Assembly (NCBI GenBank): GCA_023627715.1
Contig: JAMAHW010000075.1
Coordinates: 150,784-214,783 of the forward strand
Reading direction: 5' to 3'
From: Periconia sp. R9002
Lineage: Eukaryota; Ascomycota; Dothideomycetes; Pleosporales; Periconiaceae
Length of the DNA: 64,000 bases
Position numbers and translations under genes: made by a program. Of the stretch, positions 24,350 to 35,113 are shown in pieces. The notes below the pieces were generated by a model that saw only the letters and a list, made by a program, of their open reading frames with translations, did no database searches and was not told where the DNA came from. The first letter of the stretch is position 1; the number at the start of each line of letters is the position of its first letter.

Positions 24350-25203
24350 TCACTCCATGATGCGCTTGCGTAGTTGCGATACTTTCCACATATTCAAACC
24401 GAGCTTTGCATGCTGCGATTGCGGCAGACGTGAAGGCAGAATCTTCCCAAGTTCGTTCAGAAACTCATCAAGATACTACAACTGCAGCGTAAGTAGCGCT
24501 CGCAGGAGACAGCTTCATTCACGCTGCGAACTGATTTCGTATCCACTAATCATGAAGAAACGGTTCCTCTGGATCTTCTCAGAAACGTGCCGCTCTGTTT
24601 CTGCAACGGTCTTGGGGCACTGCTCCACTACGGTGTTGGATAGATGTAATAGTTTCTCGCATACGAAATGTAGCAACATCAAAGTCTCGGTCCGTCGCAT
24701 ACACTCGGCGCAGTGCAGTAGGCGTCGTTCACTGGACAGTGTGCCTTTAACTGCAGTAAGTGAGGAATCAAGCGGCAACCCGTGTACACTTGCTATGGTG
24801 CTGTCTAGATCCTCCATCAAAAACACGATTGTATCCAAACATGTGCACTGGCGATCTTGTTTTGCAGTTGTGGACGCGGCACTACCGAAACAACCAGTAT
24901 GAGTTATCGACGGCGTTTACGGGGAATTTTCAAGCTGCAAAACATATCCGTATCTGTTAAGAAGAAAAAAGAGTAAGTAAATGATTGAGAGCACGAGCTA
25001 GCGCGAGGAGAGCGCACCGAAAAGAATGCGCCAAATTCAGTAAGATTCGCCCCGATGTCCCACGACATTACCTCATCGGCCTCTACGTCTAGTATCCACG
25101 GCACTTCCATATCCGAAGACTGGGTGATGGCTGTCTCGGGGAGCAGGGGACTACCTTCTACCACTGATACCGTCGTGATTGGAGTATCCCCCGGAGACAC
25201 CAT
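24350..25203 (-). pseudogene. Aflatoxin-regulator-type transcription factor, C-terminal part, pseudogene
   Basis: The minus strand carries the C-terminal domain of an AflR/SirZ-like Zn2Cys6 regulator: a run with LHCAECMRRTETLMLLHFV, then LLRALLTLQL, and a final LGLNMWKVSQLRKRIME, which is the usual end of such proteins. An intron with GTGCGC donor and TTAACAG acceptor is visible at about 25016-24959. In-frame stops interrupt it (a TAA near 24918, a TGA after SSQRE at 24515-24517, and a TAG a few codons later); the last two are consistent with TGG and CAG codons changed by G-to-A or C-to-T. No zinc cluster is found upstream. A long plus-strand frame over the same DNA is its shadow. Confidence 0.65.
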
Positions 25204-25883
25204 GGGCGGCGTACGGGTATGTTTTGACGTCAGGAGCCATTACAAATTATGCAAGTTTGATCTGTCATCCGTTGGCGCAAAGTGATGTCAATGAGCTTTA
25301 GTTGACAGAGGATGGACCTGATGAGTTGTGCGGGGTCGGATGGAAAGGTGAGCGGTCGATTGATTCTCGGTTCCTACCTACCCGGTTCCAGCCGCAGCTA
25401 CCCATACTAAAAGGAGGATTATATATTGAACACATAAAAACGGAAAACAAAAAGGGTGATGAACTATAGGAGGGAGATTTGAGGCTTGGAGTAGCAGCAA
25501 GATCATGCTGGCTGTTAAGGGTTGCGGGTTATGGGGGTGGCACAAGTGTCTAGACGCTATCTCGAAAGAAGTTTAGATCTAGAATGGGGGGCATTCCATA
25601 ACGCAATGCCTGAGTAGGCCGTAGTCGCTGGGCTCGCGTGGAAGCGGCAGTAAACTTGCTAGTAGGCTTAATGATAGGATGTATCTACGATAGGTACAAG
25701 ACTTGCTGGTAGGTTTAATGACAGGACATATCTGCGATAAGCAGTAAACTTGCTAGTAGCCTTAATGACAGGACGTAGCTCAATAGCTGCACCTCCGAAC
25801 CGTTGACTGCGAACAAAGAAACATCCCCATAGTGGTCTCCGCTACTACGCTCGCACAAGATCCAACTTCCACCAGTCGCCATC
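25204..25883. other. Intergenic with a 47-bp tandem repeat
   Basis: No gene seen. The right part contains three imperfect copies of a 47-bp unit (listed separately) that run into the 3' flank of the next gene. Confidence 0.5.
25647..25787. repeat. 47-bp tandem repeat, three imperfect copies
   Basis: Units start at 25647, 25694 and 25741, exactly 47 bp apart. Each carries an ACTTGCTRGTAG core followed by TTAATGAYAGGA. The third copy is shorter and more divergent. Confidence 0.8.
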
Positions 25884-26330
25884 CTAGCAAACAAAATCCA
25901 CCTGTTTAACTGTTGTGCCGTCCCGTGCGACGACGGAGCATGTATACAGACAGCATGTAAGAGTCCCAAGTCGGCAGAACTTTTCGCACCTCCAGTCAAT
26001 GCCTACCCTGCAAGTGTTCGAATTGTCGGTGCTTTGACGGCAACGGTCGTCGGTACCTGCCTCTTGAAGGACTTGTAGGCAGGCTGAATTGGCGTTGCCG
26101 CAAAACAAACAATCCTCTCGTACTTGGCAAATTTGCTCTCGCTTTTCGAGGGCGTTCCTTGCTTCGAGGACCGCGTCGATGTGTTGGTCCACACCGATGG
26201 CTTCCGAGACAGATTCTTCAAAGTCATCCACAGTGAGGAGCCTTTCGCCGATTCGACTCTCAGAGCTTTCGATGATTCCTGGCAAACCAACAGCAAGGCT
26301 GGCGAGCCCAAGGAGGAGTCCGATCTTCAT
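25884..26330 (-). CDS. Small secreted cysteine-rich protein 1 (effector candidate)
   Basis: 148 residues, single exon, start at MKIGLLLGLASLAVGLPG (signal peptide). A charged pro-region follows, ending near LEKRE with a dibasic site that could be cut. Twelve cysteines lie in the mature part, with spacing C-x5-C-x2-C-x6-C-x12-C-x9-C-x7-C-x3-C-x6-CC-x3-C-x16-C. This is nearly the same framework as the protein at 27651-28049, so the two are paralogs. No named domain was recognised. Size, secretion and an even cysteine number fit an apoplastic effector or antimicrobial protein; this is inference. A TATAAAG element lies about 106 bp upstream. Confidence 0.78.
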   Translation of the reverse strand: MKIGLLLGLASLAVGLPGIIESSESRIGERLLTVDDFEESVSEAIGVDQHIDAVLEARNALEKREQICQVREDCLFCGNANSACLQVLQEAGTDDRCRQSTDNSNTCRVGIDWRCEKFCRLGTLTCCLYTCSVVARDGTTVKQVDFVC

Positions 26331-27650
26331 GATGAGGGTAGATTTTGATAAGAGAGAGATTTTAAATGGGTTGCTTTGAATTGTTCCTGGATGAGGTGCT
26401 GAATGAACGAGGAACTGACACGGGGCATGCTGGGACTTTATAGTTTGCTTGAACGGAGCGGCTTTCCTAACATGGAATTACACCAGAGTCCATTGTATTT
26501 CAGTTCCCTCATCTCACTATTTCCTTGCGTTGCCAGGTACGTACCTATCGGAAGCACTTGTAGCAATTTTACCATTGTCCTCTTTAGGATTTCTCAATCC
26601 AAAATGCAGAAGCGCCAAGACGTCAGCATCTCCTATACAATCGGGATGCCAAGGCGTCAGCGACTACAGTTCTATCTCGGTGACATACATGTTGCTTATA
26701 AACATTGAACTATTTTCTAAGATTAGTTAGATGATAGCTTATTACAGTTCGGAAACAGGGCGACCGCCCGACGAGTTGCGATCAGGCGACTTTGTCATCC
26801 TGTGTATGGAGCGGATTGTTTAAACAGCCGATCCGATTAATCATTTCACTGGCGGACTAAGTACACTCTACGCTCCACGTGGCTAAAGCCTATAGACTTC
26901 ATAATCTGACTTCCCATGGATGTGCAGACATTTCGGCATCTGAGCGTAAAATAACGCTTGAAGATCGTGTCGCTCACTCAATTAAGGGGACTTTCCGTAT
27001 CCAACAGTCGGTAAGCTCAATTTACCATCACGCACGACAAATGTACATTATTTGGAGTAACAAGGATAGCTCGTGCGTTAACTCAATGTAGCATGGTTGC
27101 TACAATTAAACTTGAATTGGAGAAAGAATGCAACAAGTCTCAAGTCGCTTCTACGAAGATTGAGGTTGAGTTGGTCATATATCTCTCGTAGCTGATCGAG
27201 TAGATTGACCTGAGCTTTGCAGTACATGCAACATGCGAGGGAATGAGGCCTGGATTTCATATGAAGAGGGTATAGACAGACCCACTAGTCCATCTCGGAT
27301 GAGAACCTGGGGGATTAAGGGGCTAATTCTCCGGAACATGCCAGCGCAGTGGCCCGCTGAAGGGATCAAGCTTCATTCTTAGCGCCATACGCCTGCAGAG
27401 ATTTTCTCTCAACACAAGTGGTGGATGTTACAAAAATTGCTTAACGGAAGACTAGATTGATAAGCTGAGTTAAACACGAGCTGCTAAAAGGGCTACTCGA
27501 CATTTCGCTATACCACGTTGATAGTTTGTTGAAAACTACTAAAGACCAACTTGATAGTCTGTTGAAACTACCAGGCGCCTGCTACCTACTTCATCCGGAG
27601 CCATCCCACATGTGACGGAGACCTTTTCTTCGGCCTAGTAGGCGCTAGGT
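26331..27650. other. Intergenic with upstream motifs of secreted protein 1
   Basis: 1.3 kb. The left part is the promoter of the cysteine-rich gene: TATAAAG (minus strand, 26436-26443) and two CCAAGRCGTCAGC motifs at 26615-26629 and 26649-26663. No gene was found in the remainder. Confidence 0.45.
26615..26663. promoter_or_regulatory. Two CCAAGRCGTCAGC motifs upstream of secreted protein 1
   Basis: CCAAGACGTCAGCAT and CCAAGGCGTCAGCGA lie 285-333 bp upstream of the start at 26330. A related CCAGGACGTCAGCTT lies about 305 bp upstream of the paralog. The GACGTCA core resembles bZIP/CRE sites, but the motif also occurs elsewhere (34074-34087), so it may be a dispersed repeat. Confidence 0.4.
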
Positions 27651-28049
27651 TCATCCCCTTCCGCATATGAAGAAGTTACCCTGAACAACTTGTCCGTTTT
27701 CGGTGTTGATAATTCTGCATGACAATCCGCAGCATCGTTTTACATTAGGTTCCAAGCAGGTGAACCCGCAATTGGGGACTTCTGATGCCGAACAAGCGCT
27801 TCCTGAGTTGGGATTGTTTGGATCGCGCAGGCATTCCACCTTTTGTGCCCATGTTGCCAAGTCGACGCGGCACTTCCGGCGTGCGTCATCGCAAGCCGTT
27901 CCCGTGCACTGATCGTTGTCGCTGCAGCTCACATCACGAGCGAGAAGTTTCCTAGCTTCGATAGGTCCTGACACAGTGGTATCATCGATATCAATCGTTG
28001 GTGATGATGTTGCGAAACCAACGATTGCAAGAAGTAGTAGAAGCTTCAT
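27651..28049 (-). CDS. Small secreted cysteine-rich protein 2 (effector candidate)
   Basis: 132 residues, single exon. I chose the ATG at 28049 (MKLLLLLAIVGFATS, a clean signal peptide) rather than the longer open frame from 28127. The mature part has twelve cysteines: C-x5-C-x4-C-x6-C-x12-C-x12-C-x7-C-x3-C-x7-CC-x3-C-x17-C. This aligns cysteine by cysteine with the protein at 25884-26330, and both end in a Q-V-x(1-2)-[DN]-F-type strand before the last Cys. An EARKLLARD pro-region also matches EARNALEKRE of the paralog. Tandem duplication followed by strong divergence is the simplest history. A TATAAAG element lies about 85 bp upstream (28134-28141, minus strand). Confidence 0.78.
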   Translation of the reverse strand: MKLLLLLAIVGFATSSPTIDIDDTTVSGPIEARKLLARDVSCSDNDQCTGTACDDARRKCRVDLATWAQKVECLRDPNNPNSGSACSASEVPNCGFTCLEPNVKRCCGLSCRIINTENGQVVQGNFFICGRG

Positions 28050-28353
28050 TGTGCATAAGCTTATAGTAGAACGATGGTAAGGAAGACGTAGTTGGACTTG
28101 ATGAGGATGAACAACTATGAGATTCATAGCGGCCTTTATAGCTTTGTGAAATTCACTAGCGAGGTTACAAACGTAGAGCTAGGGCGGTCAGCAATAGCTA
28201 GAGTACTAGAATAGTGGCATACATTATCGTCTAGGGCCACTGTTGGAAAAGTATGAGTCAGCACGTTATTTTAAGCTGAAAAGATGTAAGTGGAGATGTT
28301 GAAACGATCTTGTGGATCCTTTCTTTGACATTCACCTTCCACATGTGTACTAT

Positions 28354-28368
28354 CCAGGACGTCAGCTT
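28354..28368. promoter_or_regulatory. CCAGGACGTCAGCTT motif upstream of secreted protein 2
   Basis: Same orientation and nearly the same distance (about 305 bp) from the start codon as the related motifs of the paralog. Confidence 0.35.
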
Positions 28369-28527
28369 CGTAATTGGTCCAAATGCCGAGGCGACTGCAC
28401 CTACCAATCAAATGGTCCACCGGCTTATAGCCCAAATACTTTGTTCGGATCACTTCCGTTACCCGAAAGGCAGTTATCTACAACAGATACACAACCAGGA
28501 TAGTCAGCATCGAATAGTCAGAATTGG

Positions 28528-28830
28528 TCAATGCGAGGAACCCTTGCGAATGTGTCCTCCATCTCGGCAAGCAATTTGTCCCAATTGATCTTTATACATC
28601 ACTGATTGCTCATGACTATGTTCCAACGCATCGAGAATAATTATAAACAGGTACGCACTAAGCGCCAAATTCGTCCGCTGCATTCCGTAATCATCATTCA
28701 CAAACTCAGGCAGCCACGTTCCACCACCGTCTAGCATGCTTAGCTAATAGAACGAGAAGATGAAGGGGAAGGAGTAATCCAGATAGAATTGACTTCAAGC
28801 CAGGATCACACACTGGATGCACCCTCCTTA
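28528..28830 (-). pseudogene. Fragment of a fungal transcription factor (Fungal_trans_2 type)
   Basis: The minus-strand frame with MLDGGGTWLPEF and ALSAYLFIIILDALEHSHEQ corresponds residue for residue to MLEGGRSWLFEF and ALSSYLFSVVLDACEDGHAI of the intact regulator at 38678-40513. The upstream DNA still reads a YLDYxFPFxFxFY segment, with a stop codon where the intact gene has Gln. Neither a zinc cluster nor a C-terminal half is present. It is a degenerate partial copy of a paralogous regulator. Confidence 0.7.
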
Positions 28831-29910
28831 ATTGGCTAGAGCGTTGCTTCTTAATGCGGCCCGCTCTCTATCTAGGCAGGCTTACTTCTATTAGAATGGT
28901 AAGTGATTAGGAGAGCAAAACATATTGTGCATTGAGGCCAGGTTTTGTCACACTTTTTGTGTTACAGCTAGTAGGTTTAACATCCGCGAAAGCTCTTTTC
29001 TCGGTTCATCGTGCGAAGCAGCGAAGTAGTTTCTAGTACAGTGGCTATTCACTCCAGCAGCCAACGTAGGAGTTCAGGAAGAAGATGTCTTTGTCAGCTG
29101 ATCGGCCTCACCCTTGTCTATATCAATATAGGTTGGTCCGTGGTGCTTATACGAATGCACGGCCCGGAACTAGTCGCTAAAGTCTTCGAAGCCGCGCGGC
29201 TCCACTTTTATTACGTGCGGCTCCACTTTGCTCTGAGCCTAGCTCAAACTGCTGGCTGATCATGCAACAGAAAACAGGGATAGGGATGGATGAACTAGAC
29301 TTCATCACTTCGGCCTCTGTACATGGCTGTAAAGCCTCTCGACCAGACATGCAGACAATGTGCATATCAAGCTTACGGTACATTACTCACCTTTAGATGC
29401 ATGCGAGTTCAGAGCGCGCATGCATCGTCAGACTATCAAAATATTAGCCAAGTCATTCATGGCTCATAATTGTCTGTATGGCGTATACTGCCTCTTTCTC
29501 AGAACCTTCGGCCGAAACACGGCACAGAAACGCATGTGAAGTTGCCCTGCATAACTCGACGGTAAACGGGCCATGGCGAGCGCATGCTGATCCTCTAGAT
29601 GACTTTGGCCTTGACTTTCGTCCTGCTGCTCTGGGCATTTGTAGGTCTCCGGAGCCAAGTACAATGGAACAAGGCCGCGTCCGAAGGTCGTGGAAGACAG
29701 ATGCTCAGCTTCCATCTCCAGGCAGTACACAGCCATAATTCAAGGCAATGTCACCACGAGTTCATTTCGCTTTTGTTTCCAACATCTGCACAACGGCCTT
29801 GTGTAGGTTCAGTCAAGGGTGCATAAGATGTACCTGAATGGATCTGTAGGAAAAAAGAAAAGATGTGTACAATTTGATCTTCGTCTATTTGGTAACCGCT
29901 GAGCCTCAAC
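28831..29910. other. Intergenic with a GCGCGGCTCCACTTT repeat
   Basis: 1.1 kb with no supported gene. Contains GCGCGGCTCCACTTT at 29194-29208 and a near copy at 29215-29229; the same motif flanks the 36.5-41.0 kb block. Overlapping frames on both strands at 29453-29738 look like chance. Confidence 0.45.
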
Positions 29911-30976
29911 TCAAAGACTGAGCGATAACTTGACTATCTCCTCCAAATCATCTTCCTGCAGACCCAATTCTTCGTTCCAAAGCCCTTCGCCTGTGTAATC
30001 GCCGAGATTCCACTCCTCGCTGAAAGCCAAACCCTGAAGCAGGTTCAAGACGCCAGAAAAATCCTGCCTGGCGATCTTCTCGTAGCCCTCCTCGATGTGC
30101 GTCTTGGTATAGATATAGTCGATCGTCCATTTCTTCCTGGAAAGCTTTTCCGCAACGGCAAGAATGGCGTTTTGGGTAGTGGTAAAGGATCGCACGTATA
30201 CGTAACGGTTCTTGGTCAGATCGGGCCTTTCCAGTGATTTGATCAAAGTGAGGGCAATCTGATGTATAGTCGTGGAGCAGAATTTGTTGTTGCCATTATC
30301 GAAAATGGTTGCTTTGTTCTCAGCAGCGTTGAAGCCAAGGAAGCCGACCTTGAGACACCAGTCAAAGACTACGGATGGTTAGCAAATGGCCGGATCCACG
30401 TCTTGCGACATAGGCTCGGCGGCACCCGTACATGGTCCATTGATCACTGCTGTCCAGCTAATCTTGCCCTCCTTACTCTTGAGGTACTGAACAACCGCAT
30501 GCTCCCCCTCAAAGACGGGAACAACCTCTCGCGTGCGCTTGTCAGCCGTGTTGCCGCCGAACTCAGATGGAATAAAGCGTTTGACACTGGCAGCGATTGC
30601 GGCATCGACGAGCTTTTTCTGGTCTGGTGTCTCTTCAGTTCTTCTTTCGTGTTCAGTGGATTTGGCACATACGACTCACCACCGACATGTGCAGAAGCAA
30701 TCAGCGAAATGATGGCATCCTGGCCCTTGAATGCTTCCGTGAGACTGCCTACAGAGCTGTAGTCTGCTTTGATGACATTGAAAGTGCCTGGGAAGGGTGA
30801 TTTGGACTCCTTGCGAGATACTACCGAGACCTCAAAGGGCGATTCTTCTAAGAAAGCTTTTAGTACCGCCGGACCCAGATTACCACCGGCCTGTGATCGT
30901 CAATGCGCTGCCGCAAACCTGTGTTTCTAGGTTGGGTGATACGCACTCCGAGGATGATGACGTTCCTGATCGACAT
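29911..30976 (-). CDS. NmrA-like / isoflavone-reductase-type NAD(P)-binding protein
   Basis: 296 residues from four exons: 30976-30947, 30890-30680, 30623-30432 and 30368-29911; introns of 56, 56 and 63 nt, all in phase. The first splice rebuilds the dinucleotide-binding loop ILGAGGNLGP (residues 8-17), strong support for the model. VKRFIPSEFGG matches the conserved strand of the PCBER/NmrA subfamily. The C-terminal region ends in an acidic tail. Members are atypical short-chain reductases, or redox sensors that bind NADP and regulators. No substrate can be inferred. It is divergent from the broken FAD oxidase at 31820. Confidence 0.88.
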
Positions 30977-31819
30977 TTGGCTGAAATGATGTGCTGGTGT
31001 CTTTGCGATGTTTGGTGTAAGTGAATGGGGTGTTTGAGGCGTCGATGCAGACCGCCCTGAAGATATCCTGGACATTCATACATAGTACCCAGGGGTGCTT
31101 CACCAGGAGCTGTTGTGTTTGGCCATCCCCTACGAGATAGCCCAATGCTTCTGCGACACTCGTCCGCGGACATCGCGCTGACGTTTGGAACGTCTTAGAA
31201 ATTGTACTGCACGCCTAATGTGAGTTGCAAATAAGTGTCTCAAGCCAATTAGTCGTAGCGTCATCGCGGCCCTTAATTATCGATCCCAAGGGGCCTAGTG
31301 GCCTATCGTTCACCGCCTTGTTGGGGAATTGACACTGATTATTAAGCTATGTGATATTTCTAACATTACTCTCAACAACACGTCTGTTCCGTCCTTTCCG
31401 TCCGGTTTTCATGTTCATCCATGTTGCGGAGTCGGATCGTCCTTGTTCGACCCTCTCAGGACCCTTTCTTGTCTTAGTCTATGTCATTGATTGCTCAGAG
31501 CTGGAATTCAACCGTTAACACCGGCGGCTCGGCTTGTAGATCTTCTTCTCTGAGGTACCTTACGCCATGAGGAGGAGACAGCACTTTGACTTCGATGAAG
31601 TTATTGGTTTCAGTCTGGACTGTCCCGCTCTTATGTCCGGAGATTTCAAAGCGGCCGGGATCGACTTATCCGCATAGCAGATCCTACGAAGTAACTTGTT
31701 GCGTGGACTCTGTTGTCAGTTGTGAGAAGTTTAAAAGAATACTATTGTCCCCCCCCTAGCAACAACTCCAAGATAATCCGTTCTCAGAGAGTGCAATATC
31801 TGTTACCTTACAACTCAGC
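30977..31819. promoter_or_regulatory. Divergent promoter, NmrA-like gene / FAD oxidase
   Basis: 843 bp between two divergent start codons, AT/GC balanced, with no other gene seen. Short minus-strand frames here are shadows of the first exon's upstream DNA. Confidence 0.4.
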
Positions 31820-33531
31820 ATGAGTCACCTACCAAAGTTTGATTACTCCAAGCTCAAGGGCTTCCTCAAACACACCGCCGTCGAGGTTATCCTTCCAAGC
31901 GATGGTGCGCGATATGAAGAGAGCATCGCGAGATGGAGCGATCATTTTGTCAAGAGGGCCGTAAGTATCGTCTTTGATTAGTGCACATACTACGATTATC
32001 TTTCTTCCCCAAGAAAAACAGCCTGAAACGAGTCCATACAATGACTAACAAAGACAGGCTGCTGTAGTCAAAGTCTCAAACGCAAATGACGTTTCTGCGG
32101 TTCTCGCCCAGATACGAGCATATGGACTACCGTTTACAGTCAAGGGAGGCGGACACAAGACATCCGGAACATCTTCAATTGACCACGGGTTGGTGATCGA
32201 CCTGTCTAAGATGCGAGGAGTAGACGTCGACCCCGAAGCGAAGACCATCACGGCTGAAGGTGGTGCGATCTGGGAAGACGTGGATATCGAAGCTGCTAAG
32301 TACGGTCTGGCGGCAGTTGGAGGAACGGTGAACCATACTGGCGTTGGTGGGTTGACATTGGGAGGTGGTTACGGATATCTCACTGGGCAGTATGGCCTCA
32401 CGATTGGTGAGTATTCTTGACCTGGAGAGCATTTAGGCTGAGAGTCTGAATGTCTACTCACTATTCACAGACAACTTACTCTCCGTCGACATCGTCCTTG
32501 CCTCTGGCGAAAAGGTGACTGCATCTGAGGCCGTAAATCCCGATCTTTTCTGGGCAGTCCGCGGAATGGGCCAGAACTTTGGAGTCGTCACATCGTTCAC
32601 TTTCCAAGGCCATGAGCAAAAGCATCCTGTATTTGCAGGGATGCTCTCGTTCCTTCCAGAAAAGATCCCACAAGTCGTGGCCTTCGCCAACAAGTTCCAC
32701 GAAGTCAACAACGGCAAACAAGCACTGGTGTGGGGATTTTCTGCACCTGGGCCGGCGAAGACCCATATTGTGATGGCATTACTCTTCTACAATGGTCGTG
32801 AAGAAGAGGGAAAGTCTTTTTTTACTGACCTTTTTGCGCTCGGTCCTATTAGCGATACGACGAGTATGGTCCCGTACGAGAGACTGAATTCTCTTCTGAA
32901 TCATGCGGCCGGCTTCGAAGGTCGCAAGCAGTTTGGTGGGGGAGTCTTCAAGTTGCCCATCGACCTCCCGATCGTCCAGCAGCTTCAGAAAAATTTTGCT
33001 GCCTTTATCGATACCCATGAAGGGACTAACGATAGCATGTGCATCTTCGAAACGATACCCTACAAGAAAGTCGTCGAAGTGCCTGACAATCAAATGTCTT
33101 TTCCGAATCGCGGAGATTACTACAATCTTGCTGTCATGATGAAGTAGTAGGTGTTCCATGCCACATCGATATTCGGGTGGCCACTTATTGGCGAAGGAAC
33201 TGCAGCTGATGATCATCAGGTTCGATCCTGCCCTTGACGATGAAGTCCGCGTTTCCTCTCGCGAGTTGCTCAAGAACGTTTCTCAGGACACGGCGAAGAG
33301 GACACCGGACAGGGGCGTTCGCTGTTACTCCAACTATGCTCGTAAGTCTTGTCTTCGTAGTAACTCCAGGTGAAGTTGAAACTAACACAGGAAGTCGCTG
33401 GGGCCGAGGTCGAAAAACTATACGGGAGCAAGGTGAAGCAACTCGAAGCAGTAAAGGAACGCTACGATCCCACTAATCTCTTCAGCTACGGTCTGAGGTG
33501 GACGTCACGACCCAAGTCGGTCCTAAATTGA
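31820..33531 (+). pseudogene. FAD-linked oxidase (BBE type), disrupted
   Basis: Berberine-bridge-enzyme-like flavoprotein. Exons at 31820-31960, 32058-32406, 32471-33146, 33220-33341 and 33391-33531. The FAD-binding PCMH domain is well kept: KGGGHKTSG with the usual flavin-linking His, [17 protein letters not shown], and NPDLFWAVRGMGQNFGVVTS. The BBE C-terminal element with ERYDPTNLFSY is present. Two faults are seen. At 33145-33147 the codon spanning the exon-3 junction reads TAG where the family has Trp. Also, the last intron (33342-33390) joins out of frame by one base. If translated, the product stops after MMK, losing about 90 residues. Recently inactivated or a variant allele; not lower-complexity decay. 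Confidence 0.72.
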
Positions 33532-35113
33532 ACTGTATCACCAAGTAGCATGTCCTGCGTAATTGAACCGCGTAAAGCGAGCTGATATGCTCATTCATTG
33601 AGGAAACTATTTGCATCTTGCCCTCCCTGTTCCACAATATGTGACTATCCCAATTAGCTTGTCAACTGTCCACGGAGTGTTGACAAAATCACGCGCTTAA
33701 CTTCGTGGGAATGGAACAGCATGAGGACGTAGCACAGGGACCACCTGACAAAGATCAGATTTCTTTCACTTCGCCGCACACTCTGTCTACATCTTTGCGC
33801 CTGTTCCTTTCTTGCAGCTCAATCCCTGCAGATCGTGTCACACCTGCATGGAGGGGCATTTTCAGATCCGGGGTCCAGAACCCAGACAATTATAAAATAC
33901 CATCAATACAATTACTGCTCTGATACACCATCGGCTAATAGGCACAACTGGGACATGTGCTTAAAGCATGGGGATTGCGAATTTGTTTTTACTTCCCTAC
34001 GCCCCTAGGGTTTTAGGCCGCTGACGCCTTGGCGAGTCAGCGGTTTAAGAAATTGTTGACCTGATATAGACCTGCCAAGGCGTCAGCATTTCCTAGACCG
34101 ACTGATAGTGGATCGCTACATCCACGGTTCGACATCATGTGCAGCTGCATATCCCCGAGGAATATCCCCGAGGAACCGACGGCAATTCTCACCTTTGCGT
34201 GGGTTTGTAATCATAGAGGCTATGAGCTCTACATCGCGACTTGCCCTCGACATAGCACAACTTTAGGTCTTGGATTTGATTTCACAACATGTACAGAGAC
34301 CCTGAGCAGTTGAATGCATTCATGTTCATATACGGGGTATGTGTTGAGTCTATGGTTACATGGTTTTCTCCTCGGAATCAGGTTAGTATAGTGAATAGCT
34401 TAACGGAATTCCAGTCTTGAGAGTTCAAAATATGTCTTCTATCGTAGTCTCGAAAACATCAGACCACGTCTATTGTGTACTTCAAATCGGGAAGCCGCAC
34501 TTCGAGTAGGCTGCGCATTCGATCATTCTTCTGTTCATGTCGCTTCGCCGAAAGATTTGGCTGGAAGGTTGTTTGGTGAAGCAGCGGTTGCTTGCTTGAT
34601 CGAGCAGGCGCGTTGTTCCCAACGTATCTGCAACCTCTGCCGTCTCATGACCAGATGTGGATTCTTCTCTTCTCTCACCCATCATGCAAACCACAGTTCA
34701 CCGATTTACCAAGCCTATGTCAACAGCTCCGGCCCTACCTATCGAACATATTCTTCGGAAATGAATAATACAATAGTACCCTGCAAAGGTTTTCCGTCTT
34801 TTACATGCAACTCAAGTACAATGTTGCAAGTCTTGATTCTCGATGGTATTAACTTACCTCGACTCAAAGAAATTTTTCATCCTAGATCGTCCAGTCAAAC
34901 ATCATCACGCCATCGATACCCTAATCATGTTTAACATCCTTCCCTGCTATGACTGCAACATGTTTGTAGCAGTAGAAGGCGAAATCTCAGCACTGTCTTC
35001 ATGCGGAAACCGTAATTGTCCCAAAACGCCGTCAAAAGCTTCTACTGAGTTTGATGAGTTTGTGGAAAATTGTCATGAAATCTGTTTCTATGATTCTAAA
35101 TGCATTCTTTTCC
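33532..35113. other. Intergenic, small inverted repeat
   Basis: 1.6 kb. Contains a 14-bp perfect inverted repeat, GCTGACGCCTTGGC at 34020-34033 and its complement at 34074-34087. The 153-codon plus-strand frame at 34473-34934 has no recognisable domain and is not called. Confidence 0.45.
34020..34087. repeat. 68-bp element with 14-bp inverted ends
   Basis: Left arm 34020-34033 and right arm 34074-34087 are exact reverse complements. The right-arm sequence GCCAAGGCGTCAGC also occurs at 26648-26661, upstream of secreted protein 1. Confidence 0.7.

Noticed and set aside
24276..24902. 208-codon plus-strand frame
   Set aside because: It is antisense to the readable AflR-type pseudogene and has no domain of its own.
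29453..29738. Opposing frames of 61-90 codons
   Set aside because: Overlap on both strands without any domain.
34473..34934. 153-codon plus-strand frame
   Set aside because: No domain, no signal peptide, unusual composition and no splice partner; treated as chance.
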